From NCBI GenBank assembly GCA_020433785.1, contig JAGRCC010000884.1, positions 1-8,044 on the forward strand: a DNA stretch of 8,044 nt, written 5' to 3'. The translations under genes were made by a program, and so were the position numbers. The notes under the pieces were generated by a model, which saw nothing but the letters and a program-made list of their open reading frames with translations, had not been told where the DNA came from and did not search any database. Positions within the stretch are counted from its first letter, which is position 1; every line of letters begins with the position of its first letter. Of this stretch, positions 1 through 5,552 are shown piece after piece. The DNA comes from Anaerolineae bacterium. GTDB taxonomy: Bacteria; Chloroflexota; Anaerolineae; 4572-78; J111.

Positions 1-1683
1 ACTCAGGACGGTCAAGCCTTTGACAAAGCCGATCCTTACGGTTTTGCTATGGAGCAGCGCCCCAAAACCGCCTCCGTTGTCACCAATCTCGACCGGTACC
101 AGTGGGGCGATCAGGACTGGATTCAGCATCGGGGCGAACGGCAGGCGCTGGATAAGCCAATGGCTATTTACGAGGTCCATCTCGGCTCGTGGCGCCGGAT
201 GGAAGACGAAGAGTGGGATACGCGCTACATGACCTATCGGGAAATGGCCGAGCAGATCATTCCCTACGTGAAGGAGTTGGGCTACACTCACCTCGAGCTG
301 CTGCCGATTGCCGAGCACCCGTTCGATGGTTCGTGGGGTTACCAGGTGCTGGGCTACTTCGCGCCGACCAGCCGCTATGGCACGCCGGCAGATTTCATGT
401 ATTTTATCGACCAGTGCCACCAGAACGACCTCGGCGTCATTCTCGATTGGGTGCCGGCCCACTTTCCGAAGGACGGGTCCGGCCTGAACTATTTCGACGG
501 TACCCATCTCTATTCTCATGCCGATCCCCGCCAGGGCGAGCAGAAAGATTGGGGGACGCTGGTTTTTAACTTTGGCCGGAACGAGGTCCGGGCCTTCTTG
601 CTGTCTAACGCCCTCTTCTGGGTGGATAAATATCACATCGACGGCCTGCGGGTCGATGCCGTGGCGTCGATGCTGTATCTGGACTACTCGCGCGGGCCGG
701 GGCAATGGATTCCCAACCAATATGGCGGCCGGGAAAACCTGGAAGCCATCAGCTTTCTGCGCAAAATGAACGAAGTTATCCACGGTGTCTTTCCCGGCGC
801 AATTACCATCGCCGAAGAGTCAACCGCCTGGCCGATGGTTTCGCGCCCGACCTATCTGGGCGGGCTGGGCTTCACCTTCAAATGGAATATGGGCTGGATG
901 CATGACTCGCTGTCCTATATGAGTAAAGAGCCTATTTATCGCAGCTTCCACCACCATAATATGACCTTTAGTTTGATCTATGCCTTCAATGAAAACTTTA
1001 TCCTGCCGCTGTCGCACGATGAAGTGGTTCACGGTAAAGGATCGCTGATCAACAAGATGTCCGGCGATGAATGGCAGAAGTTTGCCAATTTGCGGGCCTA
1101 TTTAGGCTTTATGTGGGGCCATCCCGGCAAGAAGCTGCTATTTATGGGCTGCGAGTTTGGCCAGTGGGCGGAATGGAACTATGACACCGGTTTGCAGTGG
1201 CAATCGCTGGAATCGCCAAATCATCAGGGGCTAAAAACCTATGTCGCCGATCTCAATAACGTCTACAAAAACGAACCCGCTCTACATGAAAACGATTTTG
1301 CCCAAGCCGGCTTTGAATGGATCGACGCTAACGACAGTCAAAACAGCGTGCTGTCTTTTATGCGCAAGGCCAAGAACAGCCAAGAATTTGTGGTGGTTAT
1401 CTCGAACTTCACCCCGGTGCCGCGCAAAAATTACCGCACCGGCGTACCCCAGGCGGGCTATTATCGCGAACTGCTCAACAGCGACGCCGAAATCTATTGG
1501 GGCAGCAATATGGGCAACTACGGCGGCCTCTCCACCGAAGCGGTTGCCTGCCACGGCTACGATTATTCTTTGTTGATCACGCTACCGCCCCTGGCCACGG
1601 TGATGTTTAAGCTGGAGACTCCGTTTGCGGTCGAGCCGCCGCCAACGGCAGCTTCTGAGGAAACATCCTCAACTGAAGCATAA
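1..1683 (+). CDS. glgB: 1,4-alpha-glucan branching enzyme (GH13), 5'-truncated
   Basis: This enzyme cuts alpha-1,4-glucan chains and re-attaches them as alpha-1,6 branches during cytosolic glycogen synthesis. The frame is open from base 1, so the start lies upstream; 560 codons are present. The first residues ([17 protein letters not shown]) are the end of the N-terminal CBM48 region. The GH13 barrel follows, with [12 protein letters not shown] (nucleophile Asp, fragment codon 219), AEEST (acid/base Glu, codon 272) and [12 protein letters not shown] (Asp, codon 340). The spacings of 53 and 121 residues equal those of E. coli GlgB Asp405, Glu458 and Asp526, so about 186 residues in E. coli numbering are missing upstream. 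The C-terminal beta domain runs through [12 protein letters not shown] to [13 protein letters not shown] tail of about 20 residues rich in Pro, Ser, Thr and Glu extends past the usual end. The enzyme looks intact and functional. Confidence 0.97.
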   Translation, partial: TQDGQAFDKADPYGFAMEQRPKTASVVTNLDRYQWGDQDWIQHRGERQALDKPMAIYEVHLGSWRRMEDEEWDTRYMTYREMAEQIIPYVKELGYTHLELLPIAEHPFDGSWGYQVLGYFAPTSRYGTPADFMYFIDQCHQNDLGVILDWVPAHFPKDGSGLNYFDGTHLYSHADPRQGEQKDWGTLVFNFGRNEVRAFLLSNALFWVDKYHIDGLRVDAVASMLYLDYSRGPGQWIPNQYGGRENLEAISFLRKMNEVIHGVFPGAITIAEESTAWPMVSRPTYLGGLGFTFKWNMGWMHDSLSYMSKEPIYRSFHHHNMTFSLIYAFNENFILPLSHDEVVHGKGSLINKMSGDEWQKFANLRAYLGFMWGHPGKKLLFMGCEFGQWAEWNYDTGLQWQSLESPNHQGLKTYVADLNNVYKNEPALHENDFAQAGFEWIDANDSQNSVLSFMRKAKNSQEFVVVISNFTPVPRKNYRTGVPQAGYYRELLNSDAEIYWGSNMGNYGGLSTEAVACHGYDYSLLITLPPLATVMFKLETPFAVEPPPTAASEETSSTEA

Positions 1684-1723
1684 CCAGGAGTTAGCATCAG
1701 ACCACCTTCGCCAAACTGAAATT

Positions 1724-1788
1724 AACCATGAAGGATACGAAGCGCATGAAGAATAAAAACCTTCATGCGCTTCGTGCTCTTCATGGTT
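1724..1788. repeat. Long hairpin repeat (28-bp arms, 9-base loop)
   Basis: Arms 1724-1751 and 1761-1788 are inverted repeats matching at 25 of 28 positions; the three mismatches are adjacent, in mid-arm. The loop is AATAAAAAC. No T tract follows on either strand, so it is not a canonical intrinsic terminator. The arm is itself built of near-repeats of a GAAG-type hexamer/nonamer (ATGAAG, ACGAAG), and its minus-strand translation reads NHEEHEAHEG. From memory, such HEEHEEHEG-like shadow peptides are common spurious annotations in environmental bacterial genomes, which suggests a dispersed palindromic repeat family. That family link is recollection and was not searched. Confidence 0.8.
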
Positions 1789-1883
1789 GAAGATCTTCTT
1801 GCCGGCTGAGTAGTTACCAAAATTTTTCAACCCCGTTTTTTGATGAAAATCGCCCTTCAAAATTTTTTAGCCTCCGTTTTTTG

Positions 1884-1909
1884 ATCGAAAATGCCCTTCG
1901 ATTTTTTTT
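1884..1909 (+). terminator. Weak candidate intrinsic terminator for glgB
   Basis: A 6-bp stem (ATCGAA at 1884-1889 with TTCGAT at 1897-1902) closes a 7-base loop and runs directly into seven further T residues. The stem is short and only one-third G+C, so termination would be weak. It lies about 200 bases after the glgB stop and inside the tandem array, so it may simply be a property of the repeat unit. Confidence 0.35.
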
Positions 1910-1937
1910 GAGGACCTTTTTGGGCGGCAGATCGCCT

Positions 1938-1965
1938 TCAAAAAAGGACACTGAGCCTTTTTTGA
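1938..1965. terminator. A/T-tract inverted repeat, possible weak bidirectional terminator
   Basis: TCAAAAAAGG (1938-1947) and CCTTTTTTGA (1956-1965) are perfect 10-bp inverted arms around an 8-base loop. The A and T runs lie in the stem itself, as in some bidirectional terminators, but only two G:C pairs sit at the loop end. It marks the distal end of the tandem array. Confidence 0.3.
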
Positions 1966-1986
1966 GGTAGAATATGAGATCGAACC

Positions 1987-2001
1987 AAGTGACGGTCACT
2001 T
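1987..2001. promoter_or_regulatory. 15-bp palindrome AAGTGACGGTCACTT
   Basis: This is a perfect palindrome of two 7-bp arms around one central base. The centre is too small for a hairpin loop, so an operator-like protein site or a REP-type fragment is more likely than an RNA element. It lies 53 bases upstream of the candidate promoter at 2054-2082. It matches 11 of 14 positions of AAGTGCCAGTCACC, the inverted-repeat end of the 86-bp element at 5445-5530, so both may belong to one repeat family. Confidence 0.45.
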
Positions 2002-2053
2002 TTTGAAAGCCCTATAGCAATGGGGTAATTTGCTTGTTTAATTTGTAGCGGTG

Positions 2054-2082
2054 TTGTAAAAGTCAGGGGTTTGTGTGATAAT
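2054..2082 (+). promoter_or_regulatory. Candidate sigma-70-type promoter
   Basis: TTGTAA (2054-2059, 4 of 6 to consensus), a 17-base spacer, then GATAAT (2077-2082, 5 of 6) preceded by TGT, giving an extended -10. Initiation would fall near 2089. The first thing downstream is the mini-ORF at 2173, and transcripts could continue into the kinase gene. The call rests on consensus match only. Confidence 0.45.
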
Positions 2083-2172
2083 TAGGCATAAGTGAAACCC
2101 TCATCTGTTGAGACACACTTTAAGCGGGTCTATCCCCCGACCCCCTTTACTGCCAATTAAGGAAAGATAGTC

Positions 2173-2232
2173 ATGCCCAAACAACCACCCTCATTAAGGA
2201 ACGCCATTGTCAACCGGGGTCGAAAATCGTAA
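2173..2232 (+). CDS. Possible 19-residue small ORF or leader peptide
   Basis: ATG at 2173 opens a frame reading MPKQPPSLRNAIVNRGRKS and ending in TAA at 2230-2232. An AAGGA motif (2159-2163) lies 9 bases before the ATG, a good ribosome-binding distance, and a promoter candidate lies about 85 bases further upstream. The peptide is basic and polar with no membrane segment. The stop codon lies within the GC-rich hairpin at 2214-2238, an arrangement compatible with a leader peptide whose translation affects RNA folding. An ORF this short can occur by chance, and no homologue is recognised. Confidence 0.3.
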   Translation: MPKQPPSLRNAIVNRGRKS

Positions 2233-2238
2233 CCCCGG
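2214..2238 (+). promoter_or_regulatory. GC-rich hairpin over the mini-ORF stop, possible leader RNA structure
   Basis: CCGGGGT (2214-2220) pairs perfectly with ACCCCGG (2232-2238); inside it CGA pairs with TCG around an AAA loop, with a TA bulge on the 3' side. No T tract follows, so it is not an intrinsic terminator by itself. GGGGTCG (2216-2222) is also perfectly complementary to CGACCCC at 2138-2144, so two mutually exclusive folds are possible, one spanning the mini-ORF ribosome site and one over its stop codon. Confidence 0.4.
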
Positions 2239-2337
2239 CTGGCCATTTGCTCTGTTGCTCTAGACCAGCTATGGAAATAAGGTCAAGAAAACCAATTCCC
2301 GGTAGGATAAAAGATGGGTAGTGTGAATCATAGAGTA

Positions 2338-2346
2338 TGTTATAAT
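2338..2346 (+). promoter_or_regulatory. Extended -10 promoter for the kinase operon
   Basis: TGT followed by a perfect TATAAT (2341-2346) forms an extended -10 element. No good -35 hexamer is present at 16-18 bases upstream, which extended -10 promoters can tolerate. Initiation near 2353 would give a leader of about 44 bases before the GTG start at 2397. Confidence 0.55.
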
Positions 2347-2364
2347 TAAACGACATCCAAGGGG

Positions 2365-2388
2365 CTTAGCCAACTAAGGAGTCCAGGG
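2365..2388 (+). promoter_or_regulatory. Kinase ribosome-binding region with a small hairpin
   Basis: Two candidate Shine-Dalgarno sites precede the GTG at 2397: AAGGAG (2376-2381), strong but 15 bases away, and AGGG (2385-2388), weaker but 8 bases away. A 5-bp stem, CTTAG (2365-2369) with CTAAG (2374-2378), closes a 4-base loop and would bury the first part of AAGGAG. An in-frame TAG at 2367-2369 rules out any earlier start, which supports GTG 2397. Confidence 0.4.
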
Positions 2389-2396
2389 TAAAAAAC

Positions 2397-4910
2397 GTGA
2401 GCAACCGGGACAATACGGAAGAGCAACTGATTGATGAGGTCGTAAAGCTACGCCAACGGATAGCCGAATTAGAAGATTTAAAGTTGGAACTGCTGCAGAC
2501 GGAAACCAAGCTTACGCAGCGTAACCAGCAACTTCTGACTGTCCAGGCCGCTGTAGCCGCCATTAGTTCAAGTTTGGATCTTGAGGCGGTTTTGAATTCA
2601 GTGGCCAGGGAAATGATTAGACTGTTGGAAGCGACCGGCTGTGTGATCTACGAATGGGATGCGTTAGCTGATACCATCACCATCATATTTGAGGTTGGCC
2701 CTCACGCCTGGGAATATGATAGCCACCGGGGCCGGACCTTTCAATTGGCCCATTTTCCGCTGACCAAACACGTTATGGTTAAATGCTTAGCCCACCAAAT
2801 GACGATCAATCAACCGGATGTTGAGCCGGCCGAATTGGCCTATATGGAAGAATGTCATTTCAAAACGTTGCTCATGCTGCCGATGATTTTTCAGGAACGG
2901 GTGATCGGGTTGCTTGAAATTGTGGACGAGCAGACCAGCCACGTTTTTAATGATCAGGAACTAACGCTGGCTCAACTCTTAGCTAATCAAGCCGCCAGTG
3001 CCATTGAAAATGCTCAATTCTATGCCGCCGAACAGAAAGCCCGGCGCGTGGCCGAAACCTTACAAGCGGCCAATCAAGCCCTAACTCAGTCGCTGGATTT
3101 AATTACGGTCTTGGAGACCCTGCTGGATTACGTGAGCCGGCTGGTTCCCTACGATACCGCCAACGTGATGCTGGTCGAGGCCGGTACACAAATTGTTATC
3201 CAGGCCATCCGTGGCTATGAACACTGGACCGACCCGGAGCAGTTTCGCCGGATTACCTTTGATGCCCGCACCACCCCCAGCATCCAAACCGTTCTAGTCA
3301 GCCGGCGGAGCCATTTAATTGCCGATACCTATACCTATCCCGGCTGGCAAATCCGGCCAGGCAGCGAATATATTCGAAATTGGCTGGGCGTGCCGCTAGT
3401 CGTCGGGGACCAAGTCATTGGCCTATATTCGATGGATAAAGCTCAGACGGGATTCTTTTCCAACGAGCATGTCCAATTAGCCGAAGCCTTAGCGCCGCAG
3501 GCCGCCATCGCCATTCAAAATGCGCAGCTGTTTGCCGAGGCGCAGCGCCGTCTGCACGAACTGACCTTATTGGTCGACTCGAGCATCGCCGTATCGATGG
3601 CTCTGGATGTGGAAACCGTACTGCAAATCATTGCCCGACAGGTTACCACCGCCATGCAGACGGAAGAATGCGCCATCTCGCTCTGGGACAAAGAACGAGA
3701 TACCGTCGTGACCCTGTTAGATTATGTAGGGGTAGAATGGGCCGAACCACGCGGAACGATGTATCCCCTAGCCGATTATATCCTCACGCGACAAGTGCTT
3801 ACCCAAAACCAACCGCTGCACATCCATCTAAACGATCCAACAATTGATCCGGCCGAGCGAGCTTTGCTGGATAAGTGGGAACTGAGTTCATTATTAATGG
3901 TGCCGCTAGTGGTGCGTGATCAAGTCATCGGCTTGTTGGAATTGATGTCCGTGCAAGAACGAACCTTCAGTGAGACAGAAATCGGTTTATGCCAGACGTT
4001 GGGGAACCAGATGGCGGCCGCTTTGGAAAATGCCCGCTTGTTAGAACAAGTGCAGGGCTACGCCACGGCGTTAGAACAGCGCGTGTCCGAACGAACGGCT
4101 GAACTCACCCGGATCAACGCCGATTTGCAAACCGAAATTATTGAACGGCAGCAAGCTGAAGAGAAACTGACTATCGCGCGCGACCAAGCCCTGGCCGCCA
4201 GCCGTTTCAAGACCGAACTGGTCGCTAAAGTCAGCCACGAACTCCGCACACCGTTAACCGCTATCTTGGGTATAGCCGAATTATTGGAAATGGGCATGTA
4301 TGGCCCCATCACCGCCAGCCAAAAACAGGCCGCGACCAAAATCCTCGATAGTGCGTCTTATTTGACCGACCTGGTCAACGAGTTACTTGATCAAGCCAAG
4401 CTGGACGCCGGACGTTTTTCGCTCAAGCAAGTTTCATTTGCTCCAGCCACGATTTTAGAAAAAGTTCGGTCAAAAATGAATGTCTTGGCTCAACATAAAG
4501 GTCTGGAACTTATCACCATCCTTGACCACCATCTTCCGGCGCTGGTGATCGGCGACCCGGAGCAAATCCAACAAATTTTGGTCAATTTAGTCAGCAATGC
4601 GATTAAATTTACCAAACAAGGCCGTATAACCGTTCAAATTTACTGCCCCGTTCCGAACCACTGGGCGCTGCAAGTATCAGATACCGGCCCCGGCATCCCC
4701 CCGGAAGCCCAATCATACATTTTCGAACCGTTCCGGCAGGTTGACGGCTCGATCACGCGAGAACACGGCGGCGCCGGTTTAGGCTTATCTATTGTTAAGC
4801 AGTTAACCGAATTAATGGCCGGCCAGATCATTATCGACAGCAAAGTGGGCCGGGGCAGTAGCTTTACGATTATGTTACCCTTGATCTCAAACCAGGAGAA
4901 AGATCAATGA
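2397..4910 (+). CDS. Cytosolic triple-GAF sensor histidine kinase
   Basis: This 837-residue sensor kinase should autophosphorylate on His and pass phosphate to a receiver, most simply the protein encoded directly downstream. No signal peptide or membrane segment is visible, so sensing is cytosolic. Order: coiled coil (about 8-50); GAF1 (60-207); GAF2 (232-380); GAF3 (402-550); long coiled coil (551-602); HisKA with KVSHELRTPL (His614); HATPase with an N box (LVNLVSNAIKFT, Asn734), G1 (DTGPGIP, 762-768), an F box (IFEPFRQVD) and G2 (GGAGLGLS, 791-798). All catalytic motifs are intact. GAF1 and GAF3 resemble each other more than GAF2, an A-B-A' pattern. No chromophore or metal ligand set is obvious, so the signal is unknown. 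It starts at GTG, because a TAG stop lies 30 bases upstream in frame. Its stop overlaps the next start (ATGA), indicating coupled translation. It carries no receiver or Hpt domain. Confidence 0.93.
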   Translation: MSNRDNTEEQLIDEVVKLRQRIAELEDLKLELLQTETKLTQRNQQLLTVQAAVAAISSSLDLEAVLNSVAREMIRLLEATGCVIYEWDALADTITIIFEVGPHAWEYDSHRGRTFQLAHFPLTKHVMVKCLAHQMTINQPDVEPAELAYMEECHFKTLLMLPMIFQERVIGLLEIVDEQTSHVFNDQELTLAQLLANQAASAIENAQFYAAEQKARRVAETLQAANQALTQSLDLITVLETLLDYVSRLVPYDTANVMLVEAGTQIVIQAIRGYEHWTDPEQFRRITFDARTTPSIQTVLVSRRSHLIADTYTYPGWQIRPGSEYIRNWLGVPLVVGDQVIGLYSMDKAQTGFFSNEHVQLAEALAPQAAIAIQNAQLFAEAQRRLHELTLLVDSSIAVSMALDVETVLQIIARQVTTAMQTEECAISLWDKERDTVVTLLDYVGVEWAEPRGTMYPLADYILTRQVLTQNQPLHIHLNDPTIDPAERALLDKWELSSLLMVPLVVRDQVIGLLELMSVQERTFSETEIGLCQTLGNQMAAALENARLLEQVQGYATALEQRVSERTAELTRINADLQTEIIERQQAEEKLTIARDQALAASRFKTELVAKVSHELRTPLTAILGIAELLEMGMYGPITASQKQAATKILDSASYLTDLVNELLDQAKLDAGRFSLKQVSFAPATILEKVRSKMNVLAQHKGLELITILDHHLPALVIGDPEQIQQILVNLVSNAIKFTKQGRITVQIYCPVPNHWALQVSDTGPGIPPEAQSYIFEPFRQVDGSITREHGGAGLGLSIVKQLTELMAGQIIIDSKVGRGSSFTIMLPLISNQEKDQ
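4894..4898 (+). promoter_or_regulatory. Shine-Dalgarno site of the response regulator
   Basis: AGGAG lies inside the kinase 3' end, 8 bases before the ATG at 4907. It fixes the start of the receiver gene and, with the ATGA stop/start overlap, supports translational coupling of the pair. Confidence 0.75.
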
Positions 4911-5293
4911 GTCCTCCTTTGGCTCTGATTGTTGAAGATGAACAAATGCTGGCCGAAATTTTCTCGACAGCGCTGCGAATGGCCGGTTTTACCACGGAAA
5001 GCATTCTGGATGGGCGGGCGGCGGTGCAGCGGCTGGCCGAGATTGAGCCGGTGCTGGTTTTGTTAGACCTCCATTTGCCCGGCGTGCCGGGGCCGGACAT
5101 CCTGCGTCACATTCGGGCGGATGAGCGGCTAGCCCAAACGCGGGTCATTATCGTTACCGCCGATGCCTCCAAAGCCGAAAGTTTACGAGACCTAGCCGAT
5201 GCTATTCTGTTAAAACCGCTGGGAGTGATCCAACTGCGCGACCTGGCCGCCCGTTTTCGGCCGGCGGATAAGGCCAATCCATCTGATTCTTAA
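4907..5293 (+). CDS. Single-domain (receiver-only) response regulator
   Basis: The 128-residue protein is a CheY/Spo0F-like receiver with no output domain. The phosphorylation site is complete: acidic pocket Glu10 and Asp11 (LIVEDE), phosphoacceptor Asp54 (VLLDLHLPG), Thr84 (IIVTAD) and Lys103 (LLKPL). The last 15 or so residues are a short polar tail, too small for a DNA-binding or enzymatic domain. Its ATG overlaps the kinase TGA and has a good AGGAG site, so it is almost certainly the kinase partner. It may relay phosphate to another protein, bind a target directly as CheY does, or act as a phosphate sink; the window does not show which. An intrinsic terminator follows about 90 bases after the stop. 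Confidence 0.94.
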   Translation: MSPPLALIVEDEQMLAEIFSTALRMAGFTTESILDGRAAVQRLAEIEPVLVLLDLHLPGVPGPDILRHIRADERLAQTRVIIVTADASKAESLRDLADAILLKPLGVIQLRDLAARFRPADKANPSDS

Positions 5294-5305
5294 TTGGGTA
5301 GTTGC

Positions 5306-5333
5306 TTGATATTTAAACCAATCTGAATATAAT
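5306..5333 (+). promoter_or_regulatory. Strong sigma-70-type promoter candidate
   Basis: TTGATA (5306-5311, 5 of 6), a 16-base spacer and a perfect TATAAT (5328-5333). Expected initiation is near 5340. It begins 13 bases after the response regulator stop and lies only about 50 bases before an intrinsic terminator, so the immediate product would be a short RNA unless polymerase reads through to the helicase gene. Confidence 0.5.
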
Positions 5334-5339
5334 GAGGTT

Positions 5340-5418
5340 GTCTTAATCATCTTCAAAATCAACCGCAGTTACTACGTCAGTGATGGAGCGGCAAAACACC
5401 GTTTTGCGCTCCTTTTTT
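5340..5418 (+). ncRNA. Possible small RNA between promoter and terminator
   Basis: The interval between the predicted initiation point and the end of the terminator T run is about 79 bases. It consists of an A/C/T-rich stretch of about 45 bases with little evident pairing, followed by a strong hairpin and a U tail, the general anatomy of many trans-acting bacterial small RNAs. No start codon with a ribosome site and a useful frame is seen. No known RNA family is recognised. The alternative is that the hairpin simply ends the kinase-receiver mRNA and the promoter match is chance in A/T-rich DNA, or that this is an attenuated leader of the helicase gene. Confidence 0.3.
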
Positions 5419-5420
5419 AT
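5385..5420 (+). terminator. Strong intrinsic terminator after the two-component operon
   Basis: GGAGCG(G)CAAAAC at 5385-5397 pairs with GTTTTGCGCTCC at 5401-5412, a 12-bp stem with one bulged G and a 3-base ACC loop, followed at once by six T residues (5413-5418). This is a textbook Rho-independent terminator on the plus strand. It ends the kinase-receiver transcript and any RNA started at 5340. Confidence 0.9.
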
Positions 5421-5444
5421 TGCAATTGACCGAAATGAGCACAC

Positions 5445-5530
5445 TAGGTGACTGGCACTTAACTGCCATATCGACATCTTTGTTTTCTATGAGTGTTGTC
5501 CATTTAAGAAGCCAAAGTGCCAGTCACCTA
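5445..5530. repeat. 86-bp element with perfect 16-bp terminal inverted repeats
   Basis: TAGGTGACTGGCACTT (5445-5460) and its exact reverse complement (5515-5530) bound a 54-base A/T-rich centre without a gene. If the outer TA pairs are target duplications, the element has 14-bp ends (GGTGACTGGCACTT) flanked by TA, as in MITEs mobilised by TA-targeting transposases. Alternatively it is a pair of inverted REP sequences, as mobilised by REP-associated tyrosine transposases. The sequence does not decide between them. The right arm reaches into the longest open frame of the helicase gene, placing a GTG codon at 5517 inside the repeat. Confidence 0.65.
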
Positions 5531-5552
5531 TAGTTACGATTCGTTGACCAAT

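Larger units (their letters stand above)
1818..1980. repeat. Degenerate tandem array of about 40-bp T-rich units
   Basis: Units begin at about 1818, 1858 and 1899 (40, 41 and 40 bp), with a weaker fourth from about 1939. Units 1 and 2 are the closest: each has an AAAATTTTT block, a CCNCCGTTTTTTGAT-like middle and a GAAAAT...GCCCTT end. Unit 3 keeps the T run and the ATCGCCTT end but has diverged in the middle. Units 1 and 2 each carry a small hairpin before the next T-rich block. There is no conserved palindromic repeat with unique spacers, so this is not a CRISPR array. Confidence 0.65.
1684..2396. other. Structured 713-base intergenic region between glgB and the kinase gene
   Basis: No convincing full-size gene lies here on either strand. 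The minus-strand open frames are translations of repeats. The left half (about 1720-2001) is repeat DNA: a long-armed hairpin, a T-rich tandem array and a short palindrome. The right half (about 2050-2396) holds two promoter-like sites, a mini-ORF and a GC-rich hairpin. Each is listed separately. The left half is strongly A/T-rich with many T runs, unlike the coding DNA on either side. Confidence 0.8.

Noticed and set aside
1818..1980. CRISPR-like array
   Set aside because: Whole units are similar, with no identical repeats separated by unique spacers, and no cas genes are present.
1669..1999. Two overlapping minus-strand open frames of about 60 codons between glgB and the kinase gene
   Set aside because: They translate the hairpin repeat and the tandem array (repeated KK/FEG-like segments and NHEEHEAHEG); they lack ribosome sites and domain character, and one runs into the glgB 3' end.
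2066..2100. Inverted repeat GGGTTT / AAACCC over the promoter at 2054-2082
   Set aside because: Only six pairs with an unpaired interior of about 20 bases; not convincing as an operator or hairpin.
4058..4339. Minus-strand frame of 93 codons inside the kinase gene, and similar frames inside the helicase and transporter genes
   Set aside because: They are antisense or out-of-frame shadows of well-supported genes, without ribosome sites or recognisable domains.
5420..5450. A helicase promoter starting from TTGACC at 5426-5431
   Set aside because: No acceptable -10 hexamer lies 16-18 bases downstream; removing the 86-bp element in thought brings a TATAGT within only 13 bases, too close for a standard promoter.
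5480..5508. Promoter inside the 86-bp element (TTGTTT, 17 bases, TTTAAG)
   Set aside because: Both hexamers match consensus poorly, and A/T-rich DNA gives such matches by chance.
5517..5552. GTG at 5517 as the helicase start
   Set aside because: It lies inside the right inverted-repeat arm, has no ribosome site, and the extra 12 residues precede the conserved helicase N-terminus, which begins naturally at ATG 5553.
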